Assembly (NCBI GenBank): GCA_017649645.1
Contig: JAGCGK010000132.1
Coordinates: 1 to 38,835, forward strand
Direction of reading: 5' to 3'
DNA length: 38,835 nucleotides
From: Clostridiales bacterium
GTDB taxonomy: Bacteria; Bacillota; Clostridia; Saccharofermentanales; Saccharofermentanaceae
Shown: positions 8,279 through 16,947 of the stretch, piece by piece
Numbering within the stretch: the first letter of the stretch is position 1
How the letters are laid out: each line of letters starts with the position of its first letter
Notes under the pieces: generated by a model
Seen by the model: only the letters and a program-made list of their open reading frames with translations
Database searches by the model: none
What the model was told of the DNA's origin: nothing
Translations under genes and position numbers: made by a program

Positions 8279-8986
8279 TTATAATAGATTAGCTACAAAT
8301 TTCATTACCAGTAATATGAGTTGCTGGAAAGGCCACTCGATAATCCTGATGGCTCCCGAGAAGAACGACATATTAGCAAATGCTCCGATAATGATCAATC
8401 CGAAAAGGATCAAAGGAGCATATCTAACATACCACTTAAAAAATCCAGTATATCTGAACTTTACAGGAACCAATTCATATATTACCCTGAATCCGTCAAG
8501 CGGCGGTATCGGGAGAAGGTTGAACGCCAAAAGTCCGAGATTAAGCGTTATGCACATATCCAAAAAGTCGGTTATCATCGGCAGGAACTGGAAATCCTGA
8601 GGGAGAAGTCCATATGCAAGAACATAAAGGACTCCTGCTATGAGAGCCAATATGAAATTAGCCGTAACACCCGCTATCGAAACCAGGATTATCGATATTG
8701 ATCTGCTCTTAAGCTTGGTAAGTCTTGACGGATCTACAGGAACCGGTTTACCCCAACCGAATCCCATGAGAAGCAAAGGTATCAATGCCTTCGCATCAAT
8801 ATGCGCCAAGGGATTCAAAGTTACTCGACCCATGTGCTTGGCAGTATCATCACCGAGTTTTAATGCCACAAAGGCATGTGCAAACTCATGACATGCAAAC
8901 GCTATGGACAGCGCGAGAATGTACATCACGAGGATGTACAGTATCTCTTTCGGGTCACGAGTTGCACGTATAAGATAAAACAGCAT
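8279..8986 (-). CDS. Site-2 protease family (M50) intramembrane metalloprotease
   Basis: This 235-residue polytopic membrane protein carries the zinc motif HEFAH at residues 33-37 within a transmembrane helix and the second motif NLLPIPPLDG (Asp164) typical of small M50 proteases. About five or six membrane segments are visible. The LNPLAHID and GWGKPVPV segments are usual in this subgroup. It lacks the PDZ domains of RseP and belongs to the short type often found next to scpAB in Clostridia. The substrate is unknown. AGAGGAAA lies before the ATG, 13 nt downstream of the ileS stop. Confidence 0.93.
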   Translation of the reverse strand: MLFYLIRATRDPKEILYILVMYILALSIAFACHEFAHAFVALKLGDDTAKHMGRVTLNPLAHIDAKALIPLLLMGFGWGKPVPVDPSRLTKLKSRSISIILVSIAGVTANFILALIAGVLYVLAYGLLPQDFQFLPMITDFLDMCITLNLGLLAFNLLPIPPLDGFRVIYELVPVKFRYTGFFKWYVRYAPLILFGLIIIGAFANMSFFSGAIRIIEWPFQQLILLVMKFVANLL

Positions 8987-8999
8987 TTACTATTTCCTC

Positions 9000-11900
9000 T
9001 TAGGCCTTCTCAACGTTGAAGAATACCTTCTCACCGTTGATAGACCACTCCTTCATATTTGAGCCTTCGCCTTCCTTGATCTCGGCAGCGAGAACTTCAG
9101 AAGCGATAAACTCCTTCTTCTTCTCGATGATCTCAGCAAGCTTAGCATTACCGCTATATGATAATACTATTCTGTCAACAACCTCAAGACCTGTCTCCTT
9201 ACGCTGGGTCTGGATCTTGGAGATCATCTCTCTTACGAAACCGTCTTCGATAAGGTCATCTGTAAGAACGATGTTGAGGGAAACCGTGATGCCCTTGTCT
9301 TCCTGAGTGGAAAGACCTTCAGGCTGGATCGTCTCAACAAGGAAATCTTCCTCGTTCATCTCGAAGTCCTCACCGTCAACAGTGATGGTTACAGGACCTT
9401 CCTTAACCTTAGATACGATCTCCTTACCGTTAAGGTTAGCGATTACTTCCTTAGCAGCATTGAGCTTAGGGCCGAACTTACGTCCGCAAGTTCTAAGCTG
9501 TGGCTTGAGCTTATAATCTACGAGCTCGCCTGCATCTTCAAGGCACTTGATGGTCCTTACGTTAAGCTCTTCACATACGATCTGACCATACTCCTCGTCA
9601 AGCTTCTTATCAGCTACTACGAAGATCTCAGACAATGGCTGTCTGTTCTTCATGTTAGCCTGAGCTCTTGCAGCACGGCCGAGAACAACGATGTTCTGAA
9701 CGAGATCCATCTCTTCTTCGAGGTTCTTATCGATAAGTTCTTCCTTAACCTCAGGACAATCACACATGTGGATCGACAAAGGAGCATCAGGATTAACTGT
9801 TCTTACGATGTTCTGATAGATAGACTCAGAGATGAACGGAACAAACGGAGCGATAAGTCTTGTGAACTCATCAAGAACCGTATAAAGGGTCATGAATGCA
9901 TCGACCTTATCCTTTGTCATCTCGCCGCCCCAGTATCTCTCACGGCCTCTTCTTACGTACCAGTTGGAGAGCTCATCAGTGAAATCCTGGATGAGTCTTG
10001 CAGCTGTTGTGATGTCATAACCTGCCATCTCTTCGTTAACATTCTTGATGAGAGTGTTAAGTCTTGAGAGTACCCATCTGTCCATAGCACAGAGGTTCTT
10101 GGTATCAAGAGTGTACTTAGTCGGATCGAAGTTATCGATATCAGCATACATTACGTAGAATGCATATGTATTCCAAAGTGTTCCCATGAACTTTCTCTGG
10201 CCTTCGTTAACTGCAGCATCAGAGAATCTGTTGGAAAGCCATGGTGAGTTAGCGCTGTAGAAATACCATCTTGCAGCATCTGCACCCTGGTTATTGAGGA
10301 TATCCCAAGGACTTACAACGTTACCCTTGTGCTTACTCATCTTCTGGCCGTTCTCATCCTGAACAAGACCCATAACGATACAGTTCTTGAACGGAGCCTT
10401 TCCGAAAAGAACAGTACTGATAGCGATAAGAGAATAGAACCATCCTCTTGTCTGGTCCAAAGCCTCGGAGATGAAGTCACACGGATAGTGGGACTCAAAG
10501 AACTCCTTGTTCTCGAATGGATAGTGGTACTGAGCAAACGGCATAGCACCTGAATCGAACCAGCAGTCGATAACCTCAGGAACTCTGGTCATCTTGCCGC
10601 CGCACTTAGGACACTTCAGATGAACATTGTCGATGTAAGGCTTATGAAGTTCGATATCATCCGGACAATCGTCACTCATGCTCTTGAGTTCTTCGATAGA
10701 ACCGATGCAGTGTCTGTGGCCGCACTCACACTCCCATACAGGAAGCGGTGTACCCCAATATCTCTCACGGGAGATACCCCAGTCGATTACGTTCTCGAGG
10801 AAGTTACCCATACGTCCGTCTCTGATGGTCTCCGGATACCAGTTGACCATTCTGTTGGACTTAAGGAGTTCTTCCTTCTTTGTGCTCATAGCGATGAACC
10901 ATGTAGATCTAGCATAGTAGATGAGTGGTGTATCACATCTCCAGCAGAACGGATAGTCATGCTCATAAGGCATCTTCTTAAGAAGTTTAGCCTCCATGTT
11001 GAGCTTCTTGATGATGATAGGATCAGCTTCCTTAACGAAAAGACCCTTAACCTCACCGCAGCACTCAGGCATTGTACCGTCTTCATTAACGAGCTGGATG
11101 AACGGAAGGTCATTATCTCTACCTACTCTTGCGTCGTCTTCACCGAAAGCAGGAGCGATATGAACGATACCAGTACCGTCGCTCATTGTTACGTAACTGT
11201 CGGATACAACGTAGTGGCTCTTCTTCTTAGCTGCTGCAAGATCATCTGTAGCATATGGAAGAAGCGGCTCATATTCCATACCGCAAAGGTCAGAACCCTT
11301 CATGGATTCCAATACTTCAACCTTCTCGAAAAGGGATGCTACAAGCTCATTAGCCATGTAGTAATAAACAGGCTTAGCTGTTCCGTCAAGGTCCTCGTCA
11401 ACCTTGATCTTTACGTACTCGTCCGTCGGGCTTACGCAAAGAGCAACGTTTGAAGGAAGTGTCCATGGAGTTGTTGTCCATGCTGCAAGGTAAGTATCTT
11501 CCTGACCTTTGACCTTGAATCTTACGTAAACGGAATTCTCCTTTACGCACTTATAGCCCTGAGCAACCTCATGGCTGGAAAGTGCCGTACCGCAACGTGG
11601 GCAGTATGGAACGATCTTATGACCCTTATAAAGGAGATCCTTATCCCAGATCGTCTTCAAAGCCCACCACTCGGACTCGATGTAGTTATTGTCATATGTA
11701 ACGTAAGGATGCTCCATGTCAGCCCAGAAGCCTACGCGGTCACTCATCTGCTCCCACTCGCCCTTATACTTCCATACGGATTCCTTACACTTCTTGATAA
11801 ACGGCTCAACACCGTAATCCTCGATCTGAGGCTTACCGTTGATACCGAGCATCTTCTCAACTTCGAGCTCGACAGGAAGACCGTGTGTATCCCAACCGGC

Positions 11901-12149
11901 CTTGAATGTAACATTTGCTCCCTTCATAGCATAGAATCTAGGGATCAAATCCTTGATTACTCTGGTCTTGATATGACCGATATGCGGCATTCCGTTAGCC
12001 GTCGGAGGGCCGTCATAGAGAGTAAAAGTCGGTGCGCCGTCCTTTGCAGGTCTGATCGACTTCTTGTAAACATCGTTTTGCTTCCAGAACTCGAGAACTT
12101 CCTGCTCGCGCTCCTTGAACTTCATGTCGGTAGATACTTTCTTATACAT
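9000..12149 (-). CDS. ileS: Isoleucyl-tRNA synthetase, long IleRS2-like type
   Basis: The enzyme charges tRNA-Ile with isoleucine in the cytoplasm. The 1049-residue protein has the class I HIGH motif at residues 56-59 (NGMPHIGHIK) and a KMSKH motif at 603-607. Residues around VTFKAGWDTHGLPVELEVEK and the length resemble the eukaryote-like IleRS2 branch rather than the about 920-residue IleRS1. Cys pairs in WECECGHRHC and KCPKCGG suggest a zinc knuckle inserted before the catalytic loop. IleRS2 enzymes as a group are less sensitive to mupirocin, but that is not demonstrated here. AAGGTGG lies 7 nt before the ATG. The gene heads an eight-gene run and follows an isoleucine T-box. Confidence 0.97.
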   Translation of the reverse strand: MYKKVSTDMKFKEREQEVLEFWKQNDVYKKSIRPAKDGAPTFTLYDGPPTANGMPHIGHIKTRVIKDLIPRFYAMKGANVTFKAGWDTHGLPVELEVEKMLGINGKPQIEDYGVEPFIKKCKESVWKYKGEWEQMSDRVGFWADMEHPYVTYDNNYIESEWWALKTIWDKDLLYKGHKIVPYCPRCGTALSSHEVAQGYKCVKENSVYVRFKVKGQEDTYLAAWTTTPWTLPSNVALCVSPTDEYVKIKVDEDLDGTAKPVYYYMANELVASLFEKVEVLESMKGSDLCGMEYEPLLPYATDDLAAAKKKSHYVVSDSYVTMSDGTGIVHIAPAFGEDDARVGRDNDLPFIQLVNEDGTMPECCGEVKGLFVKEADPIIIKKLNMEAKLLKKMPYEHDYPFCWRCDTPLIYYARSTWFIAMSTKKEELLKSNRMVNWYPETIRDGRMGNFLENVIDWGISRERYWGTPLPVWECECGHRHCIGSIEELKSMSDDCPDDIELHKPYIDNVHLKCPKCGGKMTRVPEVIDCWFDSGAMPFAQYHYPFENKEFFESHYPCDFISEALDQTRGWFYSLIAISTVLFGKAPFKNCIVMGLVQDENGQKMSKHKGNVVSPWDILNNQGADAARWYFYSANSPWLSNRFSDAAVNEGQRKFMGTLWNTYAFYVMYADIDNFDPTKYTLDTKNLCAMDRWVLSRLNTLIKNVNEEMAGYDITTAARLIQDFTDELSNWYVRRGRERYWGGEMTKDKVDAFMTLYTVLDEFTRLIAPFVPFISESIYQNIVRTVNPDAPLSIHMCDCPEVKEELIDKNLEEEMDLVQNIVVLGRAARAQANMKNRQPLSEIFVVADKKLDEEYGQIVCEELNVRTIKCLEDAGELVDYKLKPQLRTCGRKFGPKLNAAKEVIANLNGKEIVSKVKEGPVTITVDGEDFEMNEEDFLVETIQPEGLSTQEDKGITVSLNIVLTDDLIEDGFVREMISKIQTQRKETGLEVVDRIVLSYSGNAKLAEIIEKKKEFIASEVLAAEIKEGEGSNMKEWSINGEKVFFNVEKA

Positions 12150-12213
12150 ATCTCTGCCACCTTTATATTTAATAAATTTATAAACTTATCTAAATGTCAG
12201 AATACAAGGCAAT

Positions 12214-12248
12214 AAAAAACGCCTCAAGTCCACCTTGGACATTGAGAC
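12214..12248 (-). terminator. T-box regulated terminator
   Basis: GTCTCAATGTCCA and TGGACTTGAGGC form a 12-bp stem with one bulged base and a 3-nt loop, followed by six U residues. It competes with the T-box antiterminator for CTCAAT. Confidence 0.9.
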
Positions 12249-12484
12249 GGTTAAAACCGCGGTACCACTCAATTTGCGAAGTTATCCCTCGCCACTCACA
12301 GATTCTGACAAATCCTTTGCCTTAACGCAGCAACTACGGACACAGTCTACTCAGTTCCTAACTATTCGGTGTGTCAGCTCGGAAGCGATAATCCCCTGGT
12401 GTTTTGAAATCTCAACTCTCAGCAAACGTTGATTCTCTGTACAGACAAAAGCACCGGACCTTCTTCGTCACAGCTTTAAAATAT
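12214..12484 (-). promoter_or_regulatory. T-box riboswitch, isoleucine specific, controlling ileS
   Basis: The leader between the promoter and ileS has the T-box hallmarks. The conserved AGTGGTACCGCG lies at 12258-12269 (minus strand). Stem I can be drawn with GGTGCTTTTG pairing with CAAAACACC and a lower CGAAG/CTTCCG helix; the internal loop between them holds ATTATCG, with specifier ATC at 12387-12389 followed by a purine, while the overlapping alternative ATT (12390-12392) is also an isoleucine codon. The antiterminator forms by ATTGAG (12268-12273) pairing with CTCAAT (12241-12246), and the same CTCAAT is needed by the terminator at 12214-12248. Uncharged tRNA-Ile should therefore permit readthrough. 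The stem boundaries were drawn by hand. Confidence 0.93.
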
Positions 12485-12490
12485 ATCGGT

Positions 12491-12519
12491 AGAATAAACA
12501 ATCTTTATTATAAAGTCAA
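12491..12519 (-). promoter_or_regulatory. Promoter of the T-box/ileS operon
   Basis: TTGACT (complement of 12514-12519) and TATTCT (complement of 12491-12496) are spaced by exactly 17 nt, a good housekeeping sigma promoter. Transcription should start near 12484, just before the T-box stem I. Confidence 0.75.
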
Positions 12520-12600
12520 TAGTTAAGGTTTCTAAAGGCCCTCTGCACAGCGACGGAAATTCCATACAAAATTTCTTTGGTTTTTATTGCATTTTTATAC

Positions 12601-12628
12601 TTTACGAATAAAAGATTTGCTTTATAAT
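12601..12628 (+). promoter_or_regulatory. Candidate promoter of carB
   Basis: A perfect TATAAT at 12623-12628 is preceded at 16 nt by TTTACG (12601-12606, four of six matches). Transcription from about 12635 would give a leader of about 195 nt containing a short ORF and two terminator-like hairpins. It diverges from the ileS promoter. Confidence 0.6.
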
Positions 12629-12670
12629 GGTTGACAGTGATAATTCAGACAAAGACCAACGGAGGTTCAC

Positions 12671-12766
12671 ATGATCGGCTTGATGCACCCACATCTTAAT
12701 AGCGACATGACAGTGATTACTCATTCTTCCCCATGTGGAAGCGGTTTTTGTTTTTATTCTTTGTGA
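12671..12766 (+). CDS. Putative 31-residue leader peptide upstream of carB
   Basis: The frame starts with ATG 5 nt after a strong GGAGG (12661-12665) and encodes MIGLMHPHLNSD, a short linker, then HSSPCGSGFCFYSL. The stop codon (12764-12766) directly abuts the terminator hairpin at 12767-12792. The C-terminal GFCF codons are the U-tract of an upstream hairpin, as is usual when a leader ORF runs through an attenuator. The codons for His-Pro-His (12686-12694) form a strand, CCACAT, that can pair with ATGTGG at 12733-12738 and so disrupt that hairpin. A translation-coupled attenuator is inferred. No Arg codon run is present, so the sensed signal is unclear; the peptide might instead be a functional microprotein. 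Confidence 0.6.
   Translation: MIGLMHPHLNSDMTVITHSSPCGSGFCFYSL
12726..12758 (+). terminator. Terminator-like hairpin 1 in the carB leader
   Basis: CTTCC (12726-12730) pairs with GGAAG (12737-12741) across a 6-nt loop and is followed by CGG and an interrupted U-rich tail. The stem is short, so termination may be weak. It competes with CCACAT (12689-12694) for ATGTGG. Confidence 0.45.
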
Positions 12767-12792
12767 AGTCAGTATTTTGTACTGGCTTTTTT
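12767..12792 (+). terminator. Intrinsic terminator (attenuator) 2 in the carB leader
   Basis: AGTCAGTA and TACTGGCT form an 8-bp stem with loop TTTTG, followed by a U-run through 12792. It lies between the carB promoter and the carB start, so it must be bypassed for expression. The leader ORF stop codon is immediately 5' of the stem, so a terminating ribosome would cover its 5' arm. Confidence 0.7.
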
Positions 12793-12830
12793 GTTAGCAA
12801 AAAAATAGAAGTGAGTGGAGGTTAACATCA

Positions 12831-15800
12831 ATGGGTAAAAGAGAAGACATCAAGAAAGTATTGATCATCGGTTCCGGCCCGATCATCATCGGTCAGGCTT
12901 GTGAGTTCGACTATTCCGGTACTCAGGCTTGTAAGGCGTTAAGACAGCTTGGTTACCAGATCGTCCTCGTTAACTCGAATCCGGCTACAATCATGACGGA
13001 TCCTGAAATCGCAGACATCACATACATCGAGCCTTTGAATCTTAAAAGACTTTCACAGATCATCGAGAAGGAGCGTCCTGACGCTATCCTCCCTAACCTC
13101 GGCGGTCAGTCCGGTTTGAACCTTTGTGCTGAGCTTAACAAAGCAGGCGTTCTCGACAAGTACGGCGTTAAGGTAATCGGTGTTCAGGTAGACGCTATCG
13201 AGCGTGGTGAGGACCGTATCGAATTCAAAAAGACAATGGACAAGCTCGGTATCGAGATGGCTCGAAGCGAAGTTGCTTACTCCGTTGACGAGGCTCTCGC
13301 TATCGCTGACAAGCTCGGATACCCTGTAGTTTTGAGACCTGCTTACACCATGGGTGGTGCAGGCGGCGGCCTCGTATATAACACAGAAGAACTTAAGACC
13401 GTATGCGCAAGAGGACTTCAGGCCAGCTTGGTAGGCCAGGTACTCGTAGAAGAGTCCATCCTCGGCTGGGAAGAGCTCGAACTCGAGGTAGTAAGAGACT
13501 CCAAGGGTCAGATGATCACAGTATGTTTCATCGAAAACATTGACCCTCTCGGCGTTCACACAGGTGACTCATTCTGCTCCGCTCCAATGCTCACTATCTC
13601 TGAAGAACTCCAGAAGAGACTTCAGAAGCAGGCATATAGCATCGTAAACGAAGTTCAGGTTATCGGTGGTACAAACGTACAGTTCGCTCACGATCCTGTT
13701 TCCGACAGAGTCGTAGTTATCGAGATCAACCCTAGAACATCCAGATCTTCCGCTCTTGCTTCTAAAGCAACAGGCTTCCCTATCGCTCTTGTTTCCGCAA
13801 TGCTCGCTTCAGGACTCACACTTGACGAGATTCCTTGCGGTGTAAACGGAACACTTGATAAGTATGTACCCGGAGGAGACTACGTAGTAATCAAGTTCGC
13901 TAGATGGGCATTCGAGAAGTTCAAGGATTCCCAGGACAAGCTCGGCACACAGATGAGAGCTGTCGGCGAAGTTATGAGTATCGGTAAGACATATAAGGAA
14001 GCTTTCCAGAAGGCTATCAGATCCTTGGAGATCGGCCGTTACGGTTTGGGCTTTGCCAAGAACTTCAATGAGATGAGCAAGGCTGAGCTTCTTGAGCACC
14101 TCGCTTATGCAACATCCGAGAGACAGTTCATCATGTATGAGGCTCTCCGTAAGGGTGCTACGGTAGATGAACTTTTCGAGCTTACAAAGATCAAGCATTA
14201 CTTCATCGAGCAGATGAAAGAGCTTGTTGAGGAAGAAGAGGATCTTCTTAAGCTCAAGGGTTCTGTTCCTTCAAAGGATATCCTCGAGCAGGCTAAGAAG
14301 GACGGTTTCTCTGACCGTTACCTCGCTAAGCTCCTTGATGTATCTGAGGAAAACATCAGAAACACAAGGATCTCCTACGGTATCGAAGAAGCTTGGGAGC
14401 CTGTACACGTAAGCGGTACTAAGGACAGCGCTTACTACTACTCCACATATAACGCTCCTGATAAGACAACAACATCCGAGAATAAGAAGATCATGATCTT
14501 AGGCGGCGGTCCTAACAGGATCGGTCAGGGTATCGAGTTCGACTACTGCTGCGTACATGCTGCATTCGCTCTCAAGGAAATGGGCTTCGAGACTATCATC
14601 GTTAACTGTAACCCTGAGACAGTTTCAACAGACTACGATACATCCGATAAGCTCTACTTCGAGCCGCTTACACTCGAAGATGTTTTGAGCATCTACAATA
14701 AAGAAAAGCCTTTGGGCGTTATCGCACAGTTCGGTGGTCAGACACCTTTGAACCTTGCTAATGACCTAAAGAAGAACGGCGTTAAGATCCTCGGTACATC
14801 ACCTGAGGTTATCGATATGGCTGAGGACCGTGACCTCTTCCGTGCAATGATGGAGAAACTCGAGATCCCTATGCCTGAGGCAGGTATGGCTGTTAACGTA
14901 GAGGAAGCTCTCGCTATCGCTGATAAGATCGGCTACCCTGTAATGGTTCGTCCTTCCTACGTTCTCGGCGGACGCGGAATGGAAGTCGTCAACGAGCCTG
15001 AGTCATTGAAGACTTACATGGCTGCTGCAGTCGGTGTTACACCTGACCGTCCAATCCTTATCGACAGATTCCTCCGTCACGCTACAGAATGCGAGGCTGA
15101 TGCTATCGCAGACGGAAAGCACGCTTATGTTCCTGCAGTTATGGAGCACATCGAGCTCGCAGGTGTTCACTCCGGTGACTCTGCTTGTATCCTCCCTTCC
15201 AAGAACATCCCTGCTGATCTTGTTAATACGATCAAGGATTACACAAGAAAGATCGCTGAGGAGATGGGCGTTGAGGGTCTCATGAACATGCAGTACGCTA
15301 TCGAGAACGGTAAGGTTTATGTTCTCGAGGCTAACCCACGTGCTTCACGTACAGTACCGCTCGTATCCAAGGTATGTAACGTTAAGATGGTCAAGCTTGC
15401 TACTCAGATCATGACTCGTGAACTCACAGGTGCTTCTTCACCTATCGAAGGCAAGCAGGAAGTTCATCCTAAGTACTACGGTGTTAAGGAAGCTGTCTTC
15501 CCATTCAACATGTTCCAGGAAGTTGACCCTGTTCTCGGACCTGAGATGAGATCCACAGGTGAGGTCTTGGGTCTTTCCACAGACGTCGGAGAAGCTTACT
15601 TCAAGGCTCAGGAAGCTACACAGACAAAGCTTCCTACAGAAGGAACGGTTCTCTTCACAGTATCCAGCAAGGATAAGCCGGAACTCGTACCGATCGCTAA
15701 GAAGTTCGAAGAGTGCGGATTCAACATCGTTGCTACAGGAAGCACACATGAACTTCTCATTAATAACGGAATCAAGTCCACAAGGATCAACAAGATGCAG

Positions 15801-16052
15801 GAAGGTCGTCCTAACATCGTGGATGCTATCATGAACGGCAAGATCCAGCTCATCATCAATACACCTGCTTCTACAACAGATGAGAAGCTCTTTGATGACA
15901 GCTATGTAAGAAAGACAGCTATCAAGGCCCGTGTTCCTTACATCACAACAATGGCTGCTGCTAAAGCTGCTGCTGACGGCATCTACACTGTTATCAAGGA
16001 AGGCGAGATCGGAGTAATGTCACTCCAGGATATCCACGCTTGTATCGAATGA
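12831..16052 (+). CDS. carB: Carbamoyl-phosphate synthase large subunit
   Basis: CarB makes carbamoyl phosphate from ammonia, bicarbonate and two ATP for arginine and pyrimidine synthesis, normally with the glutaminase subunit CarA. The 1073-residue protein shows both homologous halves: the first opens with VLIIGSGPIIIGQACEFDYS and the second, near residue 560, with IMILGGGPNRIGQGIEFDYC. Each half has its own ATP-grasp fold (AYTMGGAGGG and SYVLGGRGMEV). The last 140 residues are the MGS-like allosteric domain (TVSSKDKPELVPIAKKF). Length is standard. GGAGG lies 9 nt before the ATG. No carA is next to it; expression appears to be governed by the leader described at 12671-12792. Codon use is strongly biased, as expected of a well expressed gene. 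Confidence 0.97.
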   Translation: MGKREDIKKVLIIGSGPIIIGQACEFDYSGTQACKALRQLGYQIVLVNSNPATIMTDPEIADITYIEPLNLKRLSQIIEKERPDAILPNLGGQSGLNLCAELNKAGVLDKYGVKVIGVQVDAIERGEDRIEFKKTMDKLGIEMARSEVAYSVDEALAIADKLGYPVVLRPAYTMGGAGGGLVYNTEELKTVCARGLQASLVGQVLVEESILGWEELELEVVRDSKGQMITVCFIENIDPLGVHTGDSFCSAPMLTISEELQKRLQKQAYSIVNEVQVIGGTNVQFAHDPVSDRVVVIEINPRTSRSSALASKATGFPIALVSAMLASGLTLDEIPCGVNGTLDKYVPGGDYVVIKFARWAFEKFKDSQDKLGTQMRAVGEVMSIGKTYKEAFQKAIRSLEIGRYGLGFAKNFNEMSKAELLEHLAYATSERQFIMYEALRKGATVDELFELTKIKHYFIEQMKELVEEEEDLLKLKGSVPSKDILEQAKKDGFSDRYLAKLLDVSEENIRNTRISYGIEEAWEPVHVSGTKDSAYYYSTYNAPDKTTTSENKKIMILGGGPNRIGQGIEFDYCCVHAAFALKEMGFETIIVNCNPETVSTDYDTSDKLYFEPLTLEDVLSIYNKEKPLGVIAQFGGQTPLNLANDLKKNGVKILGTSPEVIDMAEDRDLFRAMMEKLEIPMPEAGMAVNVEEALAIADKIGYPVMVRPSYVLGGRGMEVVNEPESLKTYMAAAVGVTPDRPILIDRFLRHATECEADAIADGKHAYVPAVMEHIELAGVHSGDSACILPSKNIPADLVNTIKDYTRKIAEEMGVEGLMNMQYAIENGKVYVLEANPRASRTVPLVSKVCNVKMVKLATQIMTRELTGASSPIEGKQEVHPKYYGVKEAVFPFNMFQEVDPVLGPEMRSTGEVLGLSTDVGEAYFKAQEATQTKLPTEGTVLFTVSSKDKPELVPIAKKFEECGFNIVATGSTHELLINNGIKSTRINKMQEGRPNIVDAIMNGKIQLIINTPASTTDEKLFDDSYVRKTAIKARVPYITTMAAAKAAADGIYTVIKEGEIGVMSLQDIHACIE

Positions 16053-16076
16053 TCATAGAATTTCAGAACAAAGCAA

Positions 16077-16106
16077 AGACGGGGGTCTCAATTGAGACTC
16101 CCGTCT
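16077..16106. terminator. Terminator after carB
   Basis: A 13-bp stem with one G-T pair (AGACGGGGGTCTC with GAGACTCCCGTCT) and loop AATT, followed by a U-rich stretch. It lies between carB and the convergent gene ending at 16117 and may serve both. Confidence 0.8.
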
Positions 16107-16116
16107 GTTTATTTGT

Positions 16117-16716
16117 TTAATCTTCGTCTTCGTCCGCGTCGTCCAGTTCTTTTTTTCTAAGTACGAACAGTTCTTTATACAGTGCTTCAAACTCCTCTCC
16201 GAAATCGAACTTCTCCTGTTCGTTGCTCTCCCTTACCTCATTAATGATCTTCTCCCAGACCTCATCGTTTGGCTCAAGATTGTCTCTTTCTCTTATGAGA
16301 AGCTCCAATGATGATTGATATTTAAGTTCGGCCTGTTTCCTTAGGCGGATGACGCTGTTTGCAAAATCCAGAACTGCAAGATAAGAATCTTCATATAATG
16401 ACAGTTCATACTCGTCCAACTCTGCGATATCTTCATTAGTCATCTCGGAATACTTCTCAAGGTCTTCCATGTTCTCGTCAAAAAGTCTCTTCTCTTCTAC
16501 ATGCTTCTTCGATTTAGAGAGATTCTTTCTTTTCTCACGATGCTTCTCGATGATCGCTTCCTTGGTGGTTTTATCCTTCATGGGCCAATACTTGTCAGCA
16601 TGAAGAAACTCTTCCTGTAACAGATAGTAGTTTGACATCTTGAGTTCCTCTTCTACCTTATTCTCCATCCAATAGAGAAGTGTTTCAACGTTTTCCTTTG
16701 TAATATGCATTTCCAT
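16117..16716 (-). CDS. Hypothetical charged, coiled-coil-rich protein
   Basis: The 199-residue product is highly charged, predicted mainly helical, and has no signal peptide or membrane segment. Its C-terminus is an acidic run (LDDADEDED). GGAGG lies 8 nt before the ATG. Residues 108-167 (from YEDSYLAVLDFANSVIRLRK) resemble the translation of a truncated frame at 19478-19681, so this is one member of a small local family. No known domain is recognised. A 37-bp palindromic repeat lies about 120 bp upstream of its start, and a copy of the same repeat lies next to the truncated paralogue. The protein is probably cytoplasmic; function unknown. Confidence 0.75.
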   Translation of the reverse strand: MEMHITKENVETLLYWMENKVEEELKMSNYYLLQEEFLHADKYWPMKDKTTKEAIIEKHREKRKNLSKSKKHVEEKRLFDENMEDLEKYSEMTNEDIAELDEYELSLYEDSYLAVLDFANSVIRLRKQAELKYQSSLELLIRERDNLEPNDEVWEKIINEVRESNEQEKFDFGEEFEALYKELFVLRKKELDDADEDED

Positions 16717-16838
16717 TTGATCTACCTCCGTTTAATTTCCAAAAGTGCTCAAAGTTCCTGCCTTCCAAGGGCTTTAACTGGTTTCACCTCACTTTATTCA
16801 ATTGTCAAGTTCCAAAGCAGTGGCTATGTTATATATCA

Positions 16839-16875
16839 ACGTGTATTTCACGCGGTGTGCTGACAGCACACAAAA
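16839..16875. repeat. 37-bp palindromic extragenic repeat, copy 1
   Basis: The unit starts ACGTGTATTTCACGC and ends GCACACAAAA. It contains two adjacent hairpins, CGTG/CACG with loop TATTT, and GTGTGCT/AGCACAC with a 3-nt loop. Copy 2 at 19687-19723 matches at 32 of 37 positions, and the similarity continues weakly about 13-15 bp on the 5' side. It lies upstream of the hypothetical gene starting at 16716. Confidence 0.8.
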
Positions 16876-16947
16876 AAACGTTTAAATCCGAGTGATATAA
16901 TAGACAAAATTGTCTTTCGGGACGGATTCGCTGTTTGTGTCATGTAA

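Noticed and set aside
10620-11453. 277-codon plus-strand frame
   Set aside because: Entirely antisense to ileS, with no ribosome site; a shadow of biased codons.
12631-12636. TTGACA downstream of the carB -10
   Set aside because: No -10 follows at a proper distance; it lies in the expected transcript start region.
13053-14198. Minus-strand frames of 168 and 129 codons
   Set aside because: They are mirror frames of carB codons and have no start signals.
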